Assembly: GCA_947476535.1 (NCBI GenBank)
Contig: CANJRC010000013.1
Location: 1 to 54,843 of the forward strand
Source of the DNA: Betaproteobacteria bacterium
Lineage (GTDB): Bacteria > Pseudomonadota > Gammaproteobacteria > Burkholderiales > SG8-39
DNA length: 54,843 nucleotides
Direction: 5' to 3'
Both the position numbers and the translations under genes were made by a program. The notes beneath the pieces were generated by a model. That model worked only from the letters and a program-made list of their open reading frames with translations, was not told where the DNA came from and did no database searches. Positions 8,701-16,960 of this stretch are shown here, piece after piece. How positions within the stretch are numbered: position 1 is the stretch's first letter; every line of letters begins with the position of its first letter.

Positions 8701-9231
8701 TTACTGCCCGGGATCGCAGAGGCGCCGGAACAGCAGATGGTCCGGGTTGATCTTTCCGAGCATTGGCATGCCTTTCTGCAGGCCGCCGGGTCCGCCCGAG
8801 GCGGGGATGGTGTGGGTGAAGTCCACCAGCACCGCACGCAATGAAATCTTCCAATTGCCGTTGCGGCGCTCGACCGTGTCGATGTAGCGCGCACCGAACA
8901 CCACGTACTGTTCTTCGGCGCCGCTCATAGTCCGGTAGCCTGCGTAGCTGTTGCTCTCGGCATGCGCGATGTCGCCGGCCAATTCGACTTGCGCCGGAAA
9001 GCAGTAATGGAAGCGGTGCAATTCCGCGGGATTACCTGCCACGACGCGCTTCTCGCACCACGCGTGGGCATTGCCTTTGAAGTAGCCGTAGTCAAGGACG
9101 GCATCTTCATAAAAGCAGCTCTTCAACATAGCGAGGTCGTACCAGTCGAGCCCGCGCGCGTAGCGGATGCCTATGACCTCGCGGATCCTTTCCTTGTCGA
9201 GCAGCTGCAGTATTGACAGTTCTTCCGTCAT
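8701..9231 (-). CDS. SnoaL-like (NTF2 fold) protein 1
   Basis: A 176-aa protein of the SnoaL-like/ring-hydroxylating-dioxygenase beta-like NTF2 superfamily. Evidence: an N-terminal helix with LLDKERIREVIGIRYARGLD, the FYEDAVLDYG turn typical of the family, RYIDTVERRNGNWKISLRAV near the end, and the usual 130-180 aa length. The ATG follows GGGAAAG. Members include isomerases, dehydratases, cyclases and small hydrolases in degradative pathways, so activity cannot be assigned. One of four such proteins in the window. Confidence 0.82.
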   Translation of the reverse strand: MTEELSILQLLDKERIREVIGIRYARGLDWYDLAMLKSCFYEDAVLDYGYFKGNAHAWCEKRVVAGNPAELHRFHYCFPAQVELAGDIAHAESNSYAGYRTMSGAEEQYVVFGARYIDTVERRNGNWKISLRAVLVDFTHTIPASGGPGGLQKGMPMLGKINPDHLLFRRLCDPGQ

Positions 9232-9557
9232 GAAATTCTTTCCCGCAATGGTATGAAACTTGGCGTGGTGCTCGGGGACTTAATGTGATTGTGGGTTAAA
9301 TTACCTCGATCGACTGGTCCCGCGCAAGTGCTCTGCCGGGCTGCCTCCTTGCATCAATGCAGCGAACGCGTCATGCATACGCTCCGCCAAGTGCCTTAGA
9401 TGCGAAATGGCTTGTGCGCGCAGGCCGGGGCTCGGCGATATTGCGCTTGCGGCATGGCGGCATGGTGGCACTCGCAGCGACAATTCCCCAACTCGCGAGC
9501 CGTGTTTAAGTATCACAATTCAATCGCTAACCATCGGTCGGCTGAAAAAGTGACACC
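9232..9557. other. Intergenic, no supported gene
   Basis: Separates the SnoaL-like gene from the acetoacetate-decarboxylase-like gene. A 71-codon minus-strand frame (9301-9516) shows no family features. No tRNA or strong terminator was seen. Confidence 0.4.
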
Positions 9558-9606
9558 GACCCTATGCGTACCTCGGCATACGTTGCCATAGCAACAAGGT
9601 AGGGTC
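9558..9606. repeat. Imperfect inverted repeat with GACCCTA/TAGGGTC ends
   Basis: GACCCTA at 9558-9564 is exactly inverted as TAGGGTC at 9600-9606, with a nested GTTGC/GCAAC hairpin near 9582-9595. It ends immediately at the stop of the next minus-strand gene. It may work as a terminator or be a REP-like palindrome; no T tract is present. Confidence 0.4.
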
Positions 9607-10353
9607 TTAGGCTCGAGTATGGGACTCGGCACCAGAAGCCAACCTCTCAAGCACGCGGCCATAGGTTGCGGTGAAGTCTGCCCGCCAATGCAGTGCGGTT
9701 TCCACGTCGACAACGGGAAGGAGGTGCAGTGGTGCGTGAGCATTGGGCCGCAGCTCAACCGTGCCGAATCCCTCCCACACCTCGTGGATCGTCAGGTCGG
9801 AGAAGTCACGCGCGGTGAATTCCCGGATCGCGTCGCCTGTACCATCGACGGCAGGGATGATTTTCAGGTTGATGTTGGTGCCGAAACTGAAACGCTGCAA
9901 GGCGGCGGGCGTCGCGGCAATTTGTCGGCAAGGCGTTGTTGCGGTCACGAAGTCGATCCCGTTTCGCTCGGCTCGGGCAACGACCAGGTCGCCCTGCTCC
10001 CCAAGCGTGATTCTGGCGGCCTTCTTGGGTTGGCCGAATAGCTCGCGACCACTGGCGATGGCCGCGTCGCTGCTCAGGAAAAGCAGGGGCGAGAACGCGC
10101 CTCGGGTGCCGCTACGCGTGTGCTCGACCGGGATGTGCACGGCGAGCTCCGAATAGGACCCGTAGGGGCCCGCGTCATGGAGGTTGTAGAAATGAAGGAT
10201 CACGCGGTCGCCGAGGACGGCCAGGCCCTCGGGAACGAAGCGCGCCGCTGCCTCGCGTGTAGATCTGTAGACGACAGTCAGGATTTCTGCATTCCGCATC
10301 CTGAAAGGGAGTGATGGGGTATTGGGCGGCAGGGCGGTGTAGGTCGACGTCAC
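9607..10353 (-). CDS. Acetoacetate decarboxylase-family protein
   Basis: A 248-aa protein of the acetoacetate decarboxylase (ADC) superfamily. The key segment GRELFGQPKKAAR places tandem lysines at about residues 110-111, where the Schiff-base lysine of ADC lies. The barrel segments AVLGDRVILHFYN and YSELAVHIPV also fit. The start is taken as GTG at 10353, with AGGAG seven bases upstream; the longer frame to 10422 adds 23 residues with no family character. ADC-fold proteins decarboxylate beta-keto acids or catalyse aldol/hydratase reactions; the substrate here is unknown. It is divergent from the LivK-type binding protein, sharing a 192-bp promoter region. Confidence 0.78.
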   Translation of the reverse strand: MTSTYTALPPNTPSLPFRMRNAEILTVVYRSTREAAARFVPEGLAVLGDRVILHFYNLHDAGPYGSYSELAVHIPVEHTRSGTRGAFSPLLFLSSDAAIASGRELFGQPKKAARITLGEQGDLVVARAERNGIDFVTATTPCRQIAATPAALQRFSFGTNINLKIIPAVDGTGDAIREFTARDFSDLTIHEVWEGFGTVELRPNAHAPLHLLPVVDVETALHWRADFTATYGRVLERLASGAESHTRA

Positions 10354-10545
10354 GGGTGAACTCCTGTTGATATTTGAGCGCCGGTCACGATGCGCTCTTT
10401 GCAGCAAGTGCCATTTTCGCAATACGGCATTCTATGTTGCTTGCGGCAATAGGTGATCGAACATGGTGTATTCTGATTTTTCTCCAATGATGTCGGATGG
10501 CGGGGAATCGGGAATCGTTCATCTATCCAACGAGCAGGGGGCCGT

Positions 10546-11751
10546 ATGAAACCTTTGAAATCCAAGAGACGTTCAATCATTCTGGGCGTAGTCGCTGCTT
10601 GCGGCGTTTTGATGGCCGGGGTCGGCGGCGCGTTTGCCCAGCAAACTCCCGGCATAACCGACAAGGAGATTCGCCTCGGCGCTTGGGTCCCGCTGACGGG
10701 ACCGGTCGCTCCCTACGGCATCCCGCAGCGTGCCGGCATGGAAGCCTACCTCAACATGGTGAACGACCAGGGGGGGATCAAAGGGCGCAAATTCAACCTC
10801 ATCGTCGAGGACAACGCATTCAATCCCCAGCGCACGGTCGCCGCAGCCCGTAAGTTGATCAATCGTGACGAAGTGTTCGCGCTCATGGTTCCCAACGGCA
10901 GCGCGCAATCGGCTGCCACGTTCGAGTATGTGCTGTCGGAGCAGAAGGTCCCCCTGATCAACGCCTATGGCGGCGGAATCGAGTGGTATACGCCGCCGAG
11001 GGAGAACCTTTATGGCGCCTATCCTCTGCCTGAAGCCCAGACAAAAATCCTGGGTCGCTGGGCGGCGAAGGATGGCCACAAGAATGTGGTGGTCGTGTAT
11101 GGAGCACTCGCATCGTTCGAGGCCTTTGCCAGCCATGTGGCACCGGGGGCCCGGAGCGTGCGGCCGGATACCAACATCACCCTCTATCCGGTCAAGTTCG
11201 GCTCGACCGACTATTCGCCGATCGCGCTGGACCTCGCCAACAAGAAACCGGATGCACTGATCCTCCTTCTTGTGGAGCAGGAGGTGGTCAGCATGGTCAA
11301 GGAATTGCGTCAACAGAATTTCCGGCCGCAGCTGTACAGTTGGGCGCCCAATGTCTCGAACTCGCTCGTCAACTTGGCTGGACCGGGGATGGAGGGGTTC
11401 AAGGCGGTTTCATATGTAGTCCCGCCGACCATCGACACACCCGCGGTGCGTGAATACCGCGATGCAATCGCCAAATATGCGCCAAACGAGAAGCCGGATT
11501 ACGTTTCGCTGACGTCATTCGCACTGACGAAAATATTCGTCGAGGCCATGCGACGGATCGACGGCCCGATCACCCGCCAGGCATTGACCAAGTCGATGGA
11601 CTCGCTTCGAAACTACGACACGGGTATCCTGCCCCCGGTGACCTACTCTCCGGAACGGCATTTGGGGAATTCGTCCCTGCACCGGGTGCAGCTCGTCAAT
11701 GGCAGGTGGACGGCGATCAGCGCGCCAGTCGACCCTGACAAGGACTGGTAA
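10546..11751 (+). CDS. LivK-type (branched-chain amino acid family) ABC substrate-binding protein
   Basis: A 401-aa periplasmic binding protein. A signal peptide ends at GGAFA (about residue 31). The mature N-terminus GITDKEIRLGAWVPLTGPVA is the hallmark of the Leu/Ile/Val-binding family (Peripla_BP_6). AYLNMVNDQGGIKGRK and the YVVPPT hinge strand also fit. AGGGGG precedes the ATG. In catabolic regions such proteins often bind aromatic or short organic acids. No LivHMGF permease genes follow, so it is an orphan here. Confidence 0.88.
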   Translation: MKPLKSKRRSIILGVVAACGVLMAGVGGAFAQQTPGITDKEIRLGAWVPLTGPVAPYGIPQRAGMEAYLNMVNDQGGIKGRKFNLIVEDNAFNPQRTVAAARKLINRDEVFALMVPNGSAQSAATFEYVLSEQKVPLINAYGGGIEWYTPPRENLYGAYPLPEAQTKILGRWAAKDGHKNVVVVYGALASFEAFASHVAPGARSVRPDTNITLYPVKFGSTDYSPIALDLANKKPDALILLLVEQEVVSMVKELRQQNFRPQLYSWAPNVSNSLVNLAGPGMEGFKAVSYVVPPTIDTPAVREYRDAIAKYAPNEKPDYVSLTSFALTKIFVEAMRRIDGPITRQALTKSMDSLRNYDTGILPPVTYSPERHLGNSSLHRVQLVNGRWTAISAPVDPDKDW

Positions 11752-11789
11752 TCCTGCGCCAAGGGCGGCGCCCGAAGCGTGCGGGTCTG

Positions 11790-13010
11790 TTACGCGGGGA
11801 GCAGCAGTTCCCCGTTCGTCACGAAGAATTTGCGCGCGATGTCATCGCCGAGCCCGGCTAACGACTGCCGGAACTGCTCCTGAGGCGATTTCCCGCCTTC
11901 GACATGCGGGAAGTCGCTGCCGAAGCAATAGACGTCGCTGAGTTCGGGGTGGCGCTGCATGTACGCGCCAACCGGCTCGAAATGAAACGGCGTGACGCGG
12001 ACATTCCTGGCGATGTATTCGGAGGGCCGCATTGACAGGGTGCCCTTCAGGCGCGATTGGAAGAGGCCGCCCCACAGGTCGAGCTTTTCAGCCAGGGGGC
12101 CGACCCAGTGCGCGCCGCATTCCACCACGCCCAACCGCAGTCGCGGGTGTCGCTCGAAAACGCCGCCGAGCACCATGGCGCCGAGAAACGCCTCGACGGC
12201 AAGGTGGATGGTCGAAGCGCGATAAGGCTCGATTGGAAATTCGACCGAGCTTTTCGGACCGTACTCGAATGCTGGTACATTCGCGTACCACGCAGGCTTG
12301 CAGAAGGCGAATTGCGTGCCCACGTGCAACAGGATGGGCGCGTCTGCTGACTCGGCAAGTGTCCAGAAGGGGGCGAGAGCGGGATCTGCCGGGGACGTGC
12401 CGGCAGGCGGCTCTCCGTTGGGAATCCACAGTGCCCGAATCCCGTCCGCAAGCAGCTTTTCCGCGCTGGACATCATCTCCGGCAGCGATTCGGTGAGCAC
12501 CACGCCAACCGGCCTTACACGCTGCGAGCCGAGCTGCCCGGTCTGACGCACGGCCCAGTCGTTGTGCCCGTCAATGGCGAGCCTTCCGGCCGCCTTGCGG
12601 TCAACGGTACCCGGCTCGTACTTGAAATGGGCGGCAGCATCTTCGTTGTAGAAGATGTTGATGCCGATCAGAGCGAATGTCGGAAAGACGAGTTGCCGCT
12701 CCACTCCCATCACATCCATGACCGCCAACCTGCGCTGCAAGTCGATCGCGCTGGGCGCATCCGGCCCCTTCCGGTTCCAGACGCTGTCAATGTTGATTGC
12801 AGCATCATCGGCCACGATATCCGGCCGAAAGGTGCTGTTCGCGCCGGCCTTCGAGACCAGGCCGCGCGATAACGGGGCAAACAATTCGGCGACTTGCTCT
12901 CCGAAGGCATCCGCCCACATGTGCATCGGAATCATTTCGTGCGCGTCGGCATCCATCATGCGAATCGACGGTTGCGCGTGATGATCCAGAGAACCAGAGC
13001 CGTTGTTCAT
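11790..13010 (-). CDS. Amidohydrolase family protein (amidohydrolase_2 / ACMSD-like), 1
   Basis: A 406-aa TIM-barrel protein of the COG2159 type. Metal-site elements: MDADAHE near residues 20-25 (with His24), HVGTQFAF mid-protein, and GSDFPHVEGG near the C-terminus, supplying the late aspartate. The ATG at 13010 follows GGGAGG; the frame opens 17 codons earlier without a ribosome site. COG2159 enzymes are zinc-dependent decarboxylases (ACMSD, gamma-resorcylate decarboxylase) or ring/lactone hydrolases. It converges with the LivK-type gene (38-bp gap). The substrate is unknown. Confidence 0.85.
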   Translation of the reverse strand: MNNGSGSLDHHAQPSIRMMDADAHEMIPMHMWADAFGEQVAELFAPLSRGLVSKAGANSTFRPDIVADDAAINIDSVWNRKGPDAPSAIDLQRRLAVMDVMGVERQLVFPTFALIGINIFYNEDAAAHFKYEPGTVDRKAAGRLAIDGHNDWAVRQTGQLGSQRVRPVGVVLTESLPEMMSSAEKLLADGIRALWIPNGEPPAGTSPADPALAPFWTLAESADAPILLHVGTQFAFCKPAWYANVPAFEYGPKSSVEFPIEPYRASTIHLAVEAFLGAMVLGGVFERHPRLRLGVVECGAHWVGPLAEKLDLWGGLFQSRLKGTLSMRPSEYIARNVRVTPFHFEPVGAYMQRHPELSDVYCFGSDFPHVEGGKSPQEQFRQSLAGLGDDIARKFFVTNGELLLPA

Positions 13011-13202
13011 CGTGCCTCCCGATAGCCAAGTTGACCCATGTTTACTCATGGACACCCGCATTGTGCCCTGATCGGTCGCAACGGGTCACATGAATATATT
13101 CAGCGTGAACTTTCCTGATTTCCGATTATTCTCGCGGGGTGGCAGCTTGAATTTGGGACGCCGGCCCGGGGTCATCCTGCATTTCAACCGATACGTTTGG
13201 TG

Positions 13203-13266
13203 GCTCTGACAGAATGTATGTCAGGGCCGCTGACGTAGGGGCGCGCGAGGGGGGAGTATCCCCCTC
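13203..13266 (+). repeat. Structured intergenic element, copy A
   Basis: First stem GCTCTGACA (13203-13211) with TGTCAGGGC (13219-13227), including one G-T pair. Linker TGACGTAGGGGCG follows at 13231. Second stem GAGGGGG (13247-13253) with CCCCCTC (13260-13266). It lies in sense orientation 33 bp upstream of the ATG at 13300. Other copies: 21028, 23519 and 34449. Confidence 0.7.
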
Positions 13267-13299
13267 ATTTTGTGAGACATAACTACAGGGAGCAATCAG

Positions 13300-13719
13300 A
13301 TGTCCGAACCGAAAGCCATTGCGCGAGCAATGATCGACTCATGGGTTGCCAACGATCTTGAAAAAGCGCGAACGCTGATTGCCGAAAATTCCAGTGCCTG
13401 GCTGGCACATACCTTTGGGGTTTCGTCCGGAGCCAACAAAGGGACCATGTTCCCTTTGTCACGATGGTTGGAGTTGCTGCAAGAGGCAATCGACCGGATG
13501 CCCAAGGGCCTAGGCATGGTAATTCACAAGATGGTGGCCGAGGACAACTGGGTGGTTGTTGAGTTGGAAAGCCACGGCTATCTGGAGGACGGCCGGTTGT
13601 ACAACGTGCCCTATACGTTCTGGTTTGATGTTAGAGACGGAAAGATTCGCGAGCTGCGGCAATACTTTGATACTAAGTACGCACTTTCATTCTTTTTGGA
13701 TTTCATGACGAGAGCGTAA
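13300..13719 (+). CDS. SnoaL-like (NTF2 fold) protein 2
   Basis: A 139-aa protein with the SnoaL/NTF2 pattern: N-terminal helix AIARAMIDSWVANDLEKA, central hydrophobic strands (VVVELESHGYLEDG) and the terminal strand FDVRDGKIRELRQYFDT. AGGGAG precedes the ATG. Its base composition looks less GC-rich than neighbouring genes, hinting at separate acquisition. The structured element A sits in its upstream region. Enzyme activity is unknown; members act as isomerases, dehydratases or hydrolases, or merely bind ligands. Confidence 0.8.
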   Translation: MSEPKAIARAMIDSWVANDLEKARTLIAENSSAWLAHTFGVSSGANKGTMFPLSRWLELLQEAIDRMPKGLGMVIHKMVAEDNWVVVELESHGYLEDGRLYNVPYTFWFDVRDGKIRELRQYFDTKYALSFFLDFMTRA

Positions 13720-13843
13720 GCACTTGGCCATCATTCCGGACGGCAGCCATAGAGGTATGTGCAACTCACTCCAATAATGGCAGAGATGGCAGTGCTGCTG
13801 CAGGCGACTGAGGTGATCAAATAGACTTTGGCGGTCCGTCAGC

Positions 13844-13858
13844 GGCCGCTTAGCGGCC
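13844..13858. repeat. GGCCGCT/AGCGGCC inverted repeat (copy 2)
   Basis: GGCCGCT, one base, AGCGGCC: a perfect 7-bp palindrome with the same arms as the one at 7181-7211. It lies in the gap between the convergent genes ending at 13719 and 13964. Confidence 0.45.
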
Positions 13859-13963
13859 AATCAAAATGTAACAACGACCGTCCGGAGTTGGCCGAAAACC
13901 ACCAATGGGGCGGCACTCGCAAGGTCTGCAGCTACCGAAGACCCTGGCCTCGTCAGATTAGTC

Positions 13964-15442
13964 TCAAAACTTGCGCGCCCTGGCGCGCTTCAATTCCGCG
14001 GGCACCAGCTTCTCGATCACGGTTCCCTTGAAGAAGTCCGGGTTCATGCCAGCGTGCAGCTCGACGGCATTGGTCAGCGTGAACTCGCGGAAGTTCTCTT
14101 CGGTGATCAAGCCGTGTTCCACCATTTCCCAGGCCTCTTCGATCACCTCGGTGGCATCGGGAACGTCGAAATGGCCGATGTCGGACCCCATCATTGCTTT
14201 CAGTTTCAGCCCGGCCTGCTCATTGAAGGCCATCACCGTCATCGGGTCGTCGGCTTCGCAGCCGAAGTAGAAATTTCCGGCGTAGAGTTTGCGAATGTCC
14301 CGCGCCGACTTGATGCTCACGCGATCGAAATCGTCGCTTTTCCTGTCCCGCTTGGAAAGCGCCTCCTGCGACACGTTCGGCTCCGGGGTCTCGAGGTTAT
14401 TGGCAAGGATCTCGTCGATCTTTCCCGCCCAGCGCTTGTTGTCACCCACGTATTTCTGCATCAGGCGCTTGACCTCCTTGCGGTCGAGCAGCATCGGGTC
14501 GCAATGCTTTTGCATGAACGGGCGGTTGCGCTTCTTCCAGTGACCGAATATGTCGCCATACAGCGTGCAGGCCCAGCCCACCCCGCCCTCAAGAAAGCCG
14601 ACGTTGAGCTTGGGGAAGCGCTGCGTCACGCCGCCCATGAAAAGGCCGCGCGCCGTGATGTGGTGACTCTGCGCGAAGTGCCCCATGTGGTTGAACACGA
14701 AGCTCGTGGGCGATGAGCGGTCGGGCCAGCCTTGCGTGCCGGTGTGCACGGTGAGCGCCGCCTTCATGTCCACCAACTTCTGCCACACCGGATCGTAGTT
14801 GTACGGGCTGTCGATGCCGAAGGAGTCGAAGTAGTAGCGACGCTTGTTCACGGGGATATCGGTGTCGGCTTCGATGGGGCGCTGCGAAGCGCCGTTCATC
14901 ACCAGCAGCTTGTGCCCGAGCGATTGGGCGTGCTCCAGCAGTTCGAGCGCTTCGGAGGGTGTTTCGAGCGAGATGACGGCAGAGGCAATCATCCGGTCGC
15001 CGTAGGGCTTGAACATGTCGGCGACCATGGTGTTGTAGGCGCGCACCACGGCCTGGCGCAGGTCGGGGTCCTTGAGGATGCCCAGGAGCGAGAATCCCAG
15101 CGTCGGGTACAGCAGCATGACATCGATACCCCAGTCATCCAGCGTGTCGTAGCACAGCCCCGGCACCATGCACGCGGTACGGTATTTCGTGTCCGTGGGC
15201 AGGCCCCACCAACCCTGGCGGCGATTGCGCTGCTTCCAGCGCGTCTCGGCCGTGATGAGGTTGTTGCCGCCGAAGCCCGGGGCATTGCGCAAGACTTCGG
15301 TATAAGCGTCGGCCGTCTTCACGCCACCGATTTCGGCGATGTAGTCGAGGAACACCGGGTAGAGCTCCAGCCAGTGACCGTCGGCATCGACGATCGGGTG
15401 TTTGAGTTGGCTGCGTACCTTCGCCGACTTGGTCATTGCCAT
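13964..15442 (-). CDS. Amidohydrolase family protein (amidohydrolase_2), 2
   Basis: A 492-aa protein, longer than typical COG2159 members owing to extra segments in the middle (the DRKEVKRLMQKYVGDNK region). Metal motifs: VDADGHW near residues 18-24, HTGTQGWP mid-protein, NHMGHFAQSHH, and MGSDIGHFD near the C-terminus. The ATG at 15442 follows GAGGAG at a good distance. It starts 45 bp after the stop of the upstream CitE-like gene on the same strand, so both are probably co-transcribed. It would hydrolyse or decarboxylate a ring or dicarboxylic intermediate; the substrate is not assignable. Confidence 0.84.
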   Translation of the reverse strand: MAMTKSAKVRSQLKHPIVDADGHWLELYPVFLDYIAEIGGVKTADAYTEVLRNAPGFGGNNLITAETRWKQRNRRQGWWGLPTDTKYRTACMVPGLCYDTLDDWGIDVMLLYPTLGFSLLGILKDPDLRQAVVRAYNTMVADMFKPYGDRMIASAVISLETPSEALELLEHAQSLGHKLLVMNGASQRPIEADTDIPVNKRRYYFDSFGIDSPYNYDPVWQKLVDMKAALTVHTGTQGWPDRSSPTSFVFNHMGHFAQSHHITARGLFMGGVTQRFPKLNVGFLEGGVGWACTLYGDIFGHWKKRNRPFMQKHCDPMLLDRKEVKRLMQKYVGDNKRWAGKIDEILANNLETPEPNVSQEALSKRDRKSDDFDRVSIKSARDIRKLYAGNFYFGCEADDPMTVMAFNEQAGLKLKAMMGSDIGHFDVPDATEVIEEAWEMVEHGLITEENFREFTLTNAVELHAGMNPDFFKGTVIEKLVPAELKRARARKF

Positions 15443-15486
15443 GGGGTTTCTCCTCGAGGGTTGATGTCTGGTTGTGGCTGACCGCG

Positions 15487-16404
15487 CTACAGCGCCTTGA
15501 TGTCCGGGTACTCGCCGACGTCCATGCCGAAGGACTTGGCCTGCTCGATGAGTTCCAGCGCGTTGCGCACGTGCGCGTAGTCGATCATCATGCCGTCATA
15601 GGTCACCGCCGCACGGCCAGCTGCCTCGGCTTCGGCCATGGCCTTGAGAATGCCGACGTTCCAGGCAATCTCTTCCTTCGACGGGCTGAAGATCTCGTTG
15701 GCAATGGGCACACCGGCCGGATGGATCACCATGCAGCCGCGATAGCCAAGCTGGCGCGCGAGCTTCAACTGCATCCTGACCGTGTCGAGGTCTTTCACCT
15801 CGAGCGATGCACCGGCCAGCGGGTACTGCATGCCGGCGGCGCGCGCGGCGAGCAGCACGTGCGATGCGGCGTACAGGTTCTCCAGCTGGCCCGGCGTCCA
15901 CTGGTAGCCGATGGCCTTGGTGATGTCGCCCGAGCGGGCGCAGATGACGCCTGCGATGGCGCCCACGCGCGGACAGGCGGTGGCGAGCTCGTAGGCATTC
16001 ATGATGCCGCGCGCCGTCTCCGGCAGCGCCAGGATTTCCACCGAATTCTTCGGCATGCCGGCCTTCTGCTCGAAGAGCTCGATCCAGGCGTCCACCTTGC
16101 GGATCTGCTCGGCAAACTCGAGCTTGGGCACGGCAATGGCCACCACCCCCGGCGTGACAATTGCCTCTATGTCCTCGCCAGTGAACCCGGTATCCAGTCC
16201 ATTGACCCGCACCATCACCGGCACGCCGCGCGCATGCAGGCGCTCGATGCCGGCCCGCACGATCTTGCGCGCACCCACTTTCTCCGCATTCGGCACGGAG
16301 TCCTCCAAGTCGATCAGCAACGCATCGGCACCGTACTTGGGCGCCTTGTCCATCCACTCCGGGCGGTTGCCAGGGACGAAAAACAACGAACGATAAAGTT
16401 TCAT
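15487..16404 (-). CDS. HpcH/HpaI aldolase / CitE-like CoA ester lyase
   Basis: A 305-aa TIM-barrel lyase. Diagnostic segments: RSLFFVPGNRPEWMDKA at the N-terminus (CitE signature), ALLIDLEDSVP (metal ligands), VMVRVNG with the substrate arginine, and ILALPETARGI. The C-terminus GYRGCMVIHPAGVPIAN is the family IHP motif. The ATG follows AAGGACTGAC. Relatives cleave malyl-CoA, methylmalyl-CoA, citramalyl-CoA or HMG-CoA-like esters. Its position before an amidohydrolase and near an acyl-CoA synthetase suggests a CoA-ester cleavage step in the same pathway. Confidence 0.87.
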   Translation of the reverse strand: MKLYRSLFFVPGNRPEWMDKAPKYGADALLIDLEDSVPNAEKVGARKIVRAGIERLHARGVPVMVRVNGLDTGFTGEDIEAIVTPGVVAIAVPKLEFAEQIRKVDAWIELFEQKAGMPKNSVEILALPETARGIMNAYELATACPRVGAIAGVICARSGDITKAIGYQWTPGQLENLYAASHVLLAARAAGMQYPLAGASLEVKDLDTVRMQLKLARQLGYRGCMVIHPAGVPIANEIFSPSKEEIAWNVGILKAMAEAEAAGRAAVTYDGMMIDYAHVRNALELIEQAKSFGMDVGEYPDIKAL

Positions 16405-16447
16405 GTCAGTCCTTGTCTGCGTTGTGGGTCAATGTTTCCGATGCAGC

Positions 16448-16602
16448 CTATCCGTTTGCCTTCGTTAGCGCCTGCACGGCATGGGGCGCAAGTCCCGCGG
16501 CCAGCAGCACTTCGCGCGTGTGCGCCCCCAGCGCCGGGCCAGCCGATTTCACCGCCAACGACCACCCTACCACGCACGGGACGATGCTCGGCATGGCTTC
16601 GC
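16448..16602 (-). pseudogene. C-terminal remnant of a CaiB/BaiF (class III) CoA-transferase
   Basis: Reading the minus strand, an open stretch ends at a TAG (16448-16450) and encodes about 50 residues including SAGPALGAHTREVLLAAGL. This G-P-x-L-G-x-H-T-x-E-V-L pattern is the conserved carboxyl end of family III CoA-transferases. The frame hits a stop just upstream (near 16612) and the roughly 350 residues expected before it are missing. It therefore looks like the tail left by a deletion. Family III transferases move CoA between acids, fitting the neighbouring lyase and ligase. Confidence 0.55.
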
Positions 16603-16604
16603 GT

Positions 16605-16733
16605 AGCGATCTCCCTCAGCAGGCGCAATGTGCGCTCGATGCTGTGGGCGCCGGTGCGGCGCTCGACCAGGCGCGCGGTCGCCGGCCGCGCTATGCTGCC
16701 GTGGGTGGTGTTCTTGCCTGAACCGGCGCTCAC
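16605..16733 (-). pseudogene. N-terminal remnant of an IclR-type regulator
   Basis: From a GTG at 16733 (GAGGAG nine bases upstream) the minus strand encodes about 43 residues ending in RTGAHSIERTLRLLREIATR. That resembles the first helix of IclR-family winged-helix domains (pattern SIERxLRLLxxIA). The rest of the DNA-binding and effector domains is absent: the frame runs into the CoA-transferase tail in a different phase. A deletion joining the two genes near 16600 explains both. It is placed divergently from the acyl-CoA synthetase, as a local regulator would be. Confidence 0.5.
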
Positions 16734-16783
16734 CTCACAGATCTCCTCGTGCACCGCAGTGCGAGAAAGGCGTTCCACTATGA

Positions 16784-16797
16784 TTGCTGCACAGCAA
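16784..16797. promoter_or_regulatory. Palindrome TTGCTG-CA-CAGCAA, possible operator
   Basis: A perfect 6+6 inverted repeat lies between the IclR-like remnant and the acyl-CoA synthetase gene. IclR regulators bind palindromes in such divergent regions, so it may be a relict operator. That is inference from position. Confidence 0.35.
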
Positions 16798-16960
16798 CCA
16801 GGGCGCGTCACATTGTAATCTCGCATGGAAATCCAGCGACGCTTGGAATTGACGCATCGATATGCGCGACGGATGTTCGTTCCCGCTGCCCCCGGCAAAG
16901 AACGCGAGGGCGTACCATCGACGCCAGTTCACGCACACTCACGCAACCACGGACACACAC

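Noticed and set aside
9301..9516. 71-codon minus-strand gene
   Set aside because: No ribosome site and no conserved pattern; leaves an ordinary intergenic region.
14732..15481. Long open frame opposite the 492-aa amidohydrolase
   Set aside because: It is antisense to a gene with clear metal motifs; high GC makes such frames common. No family similarity.
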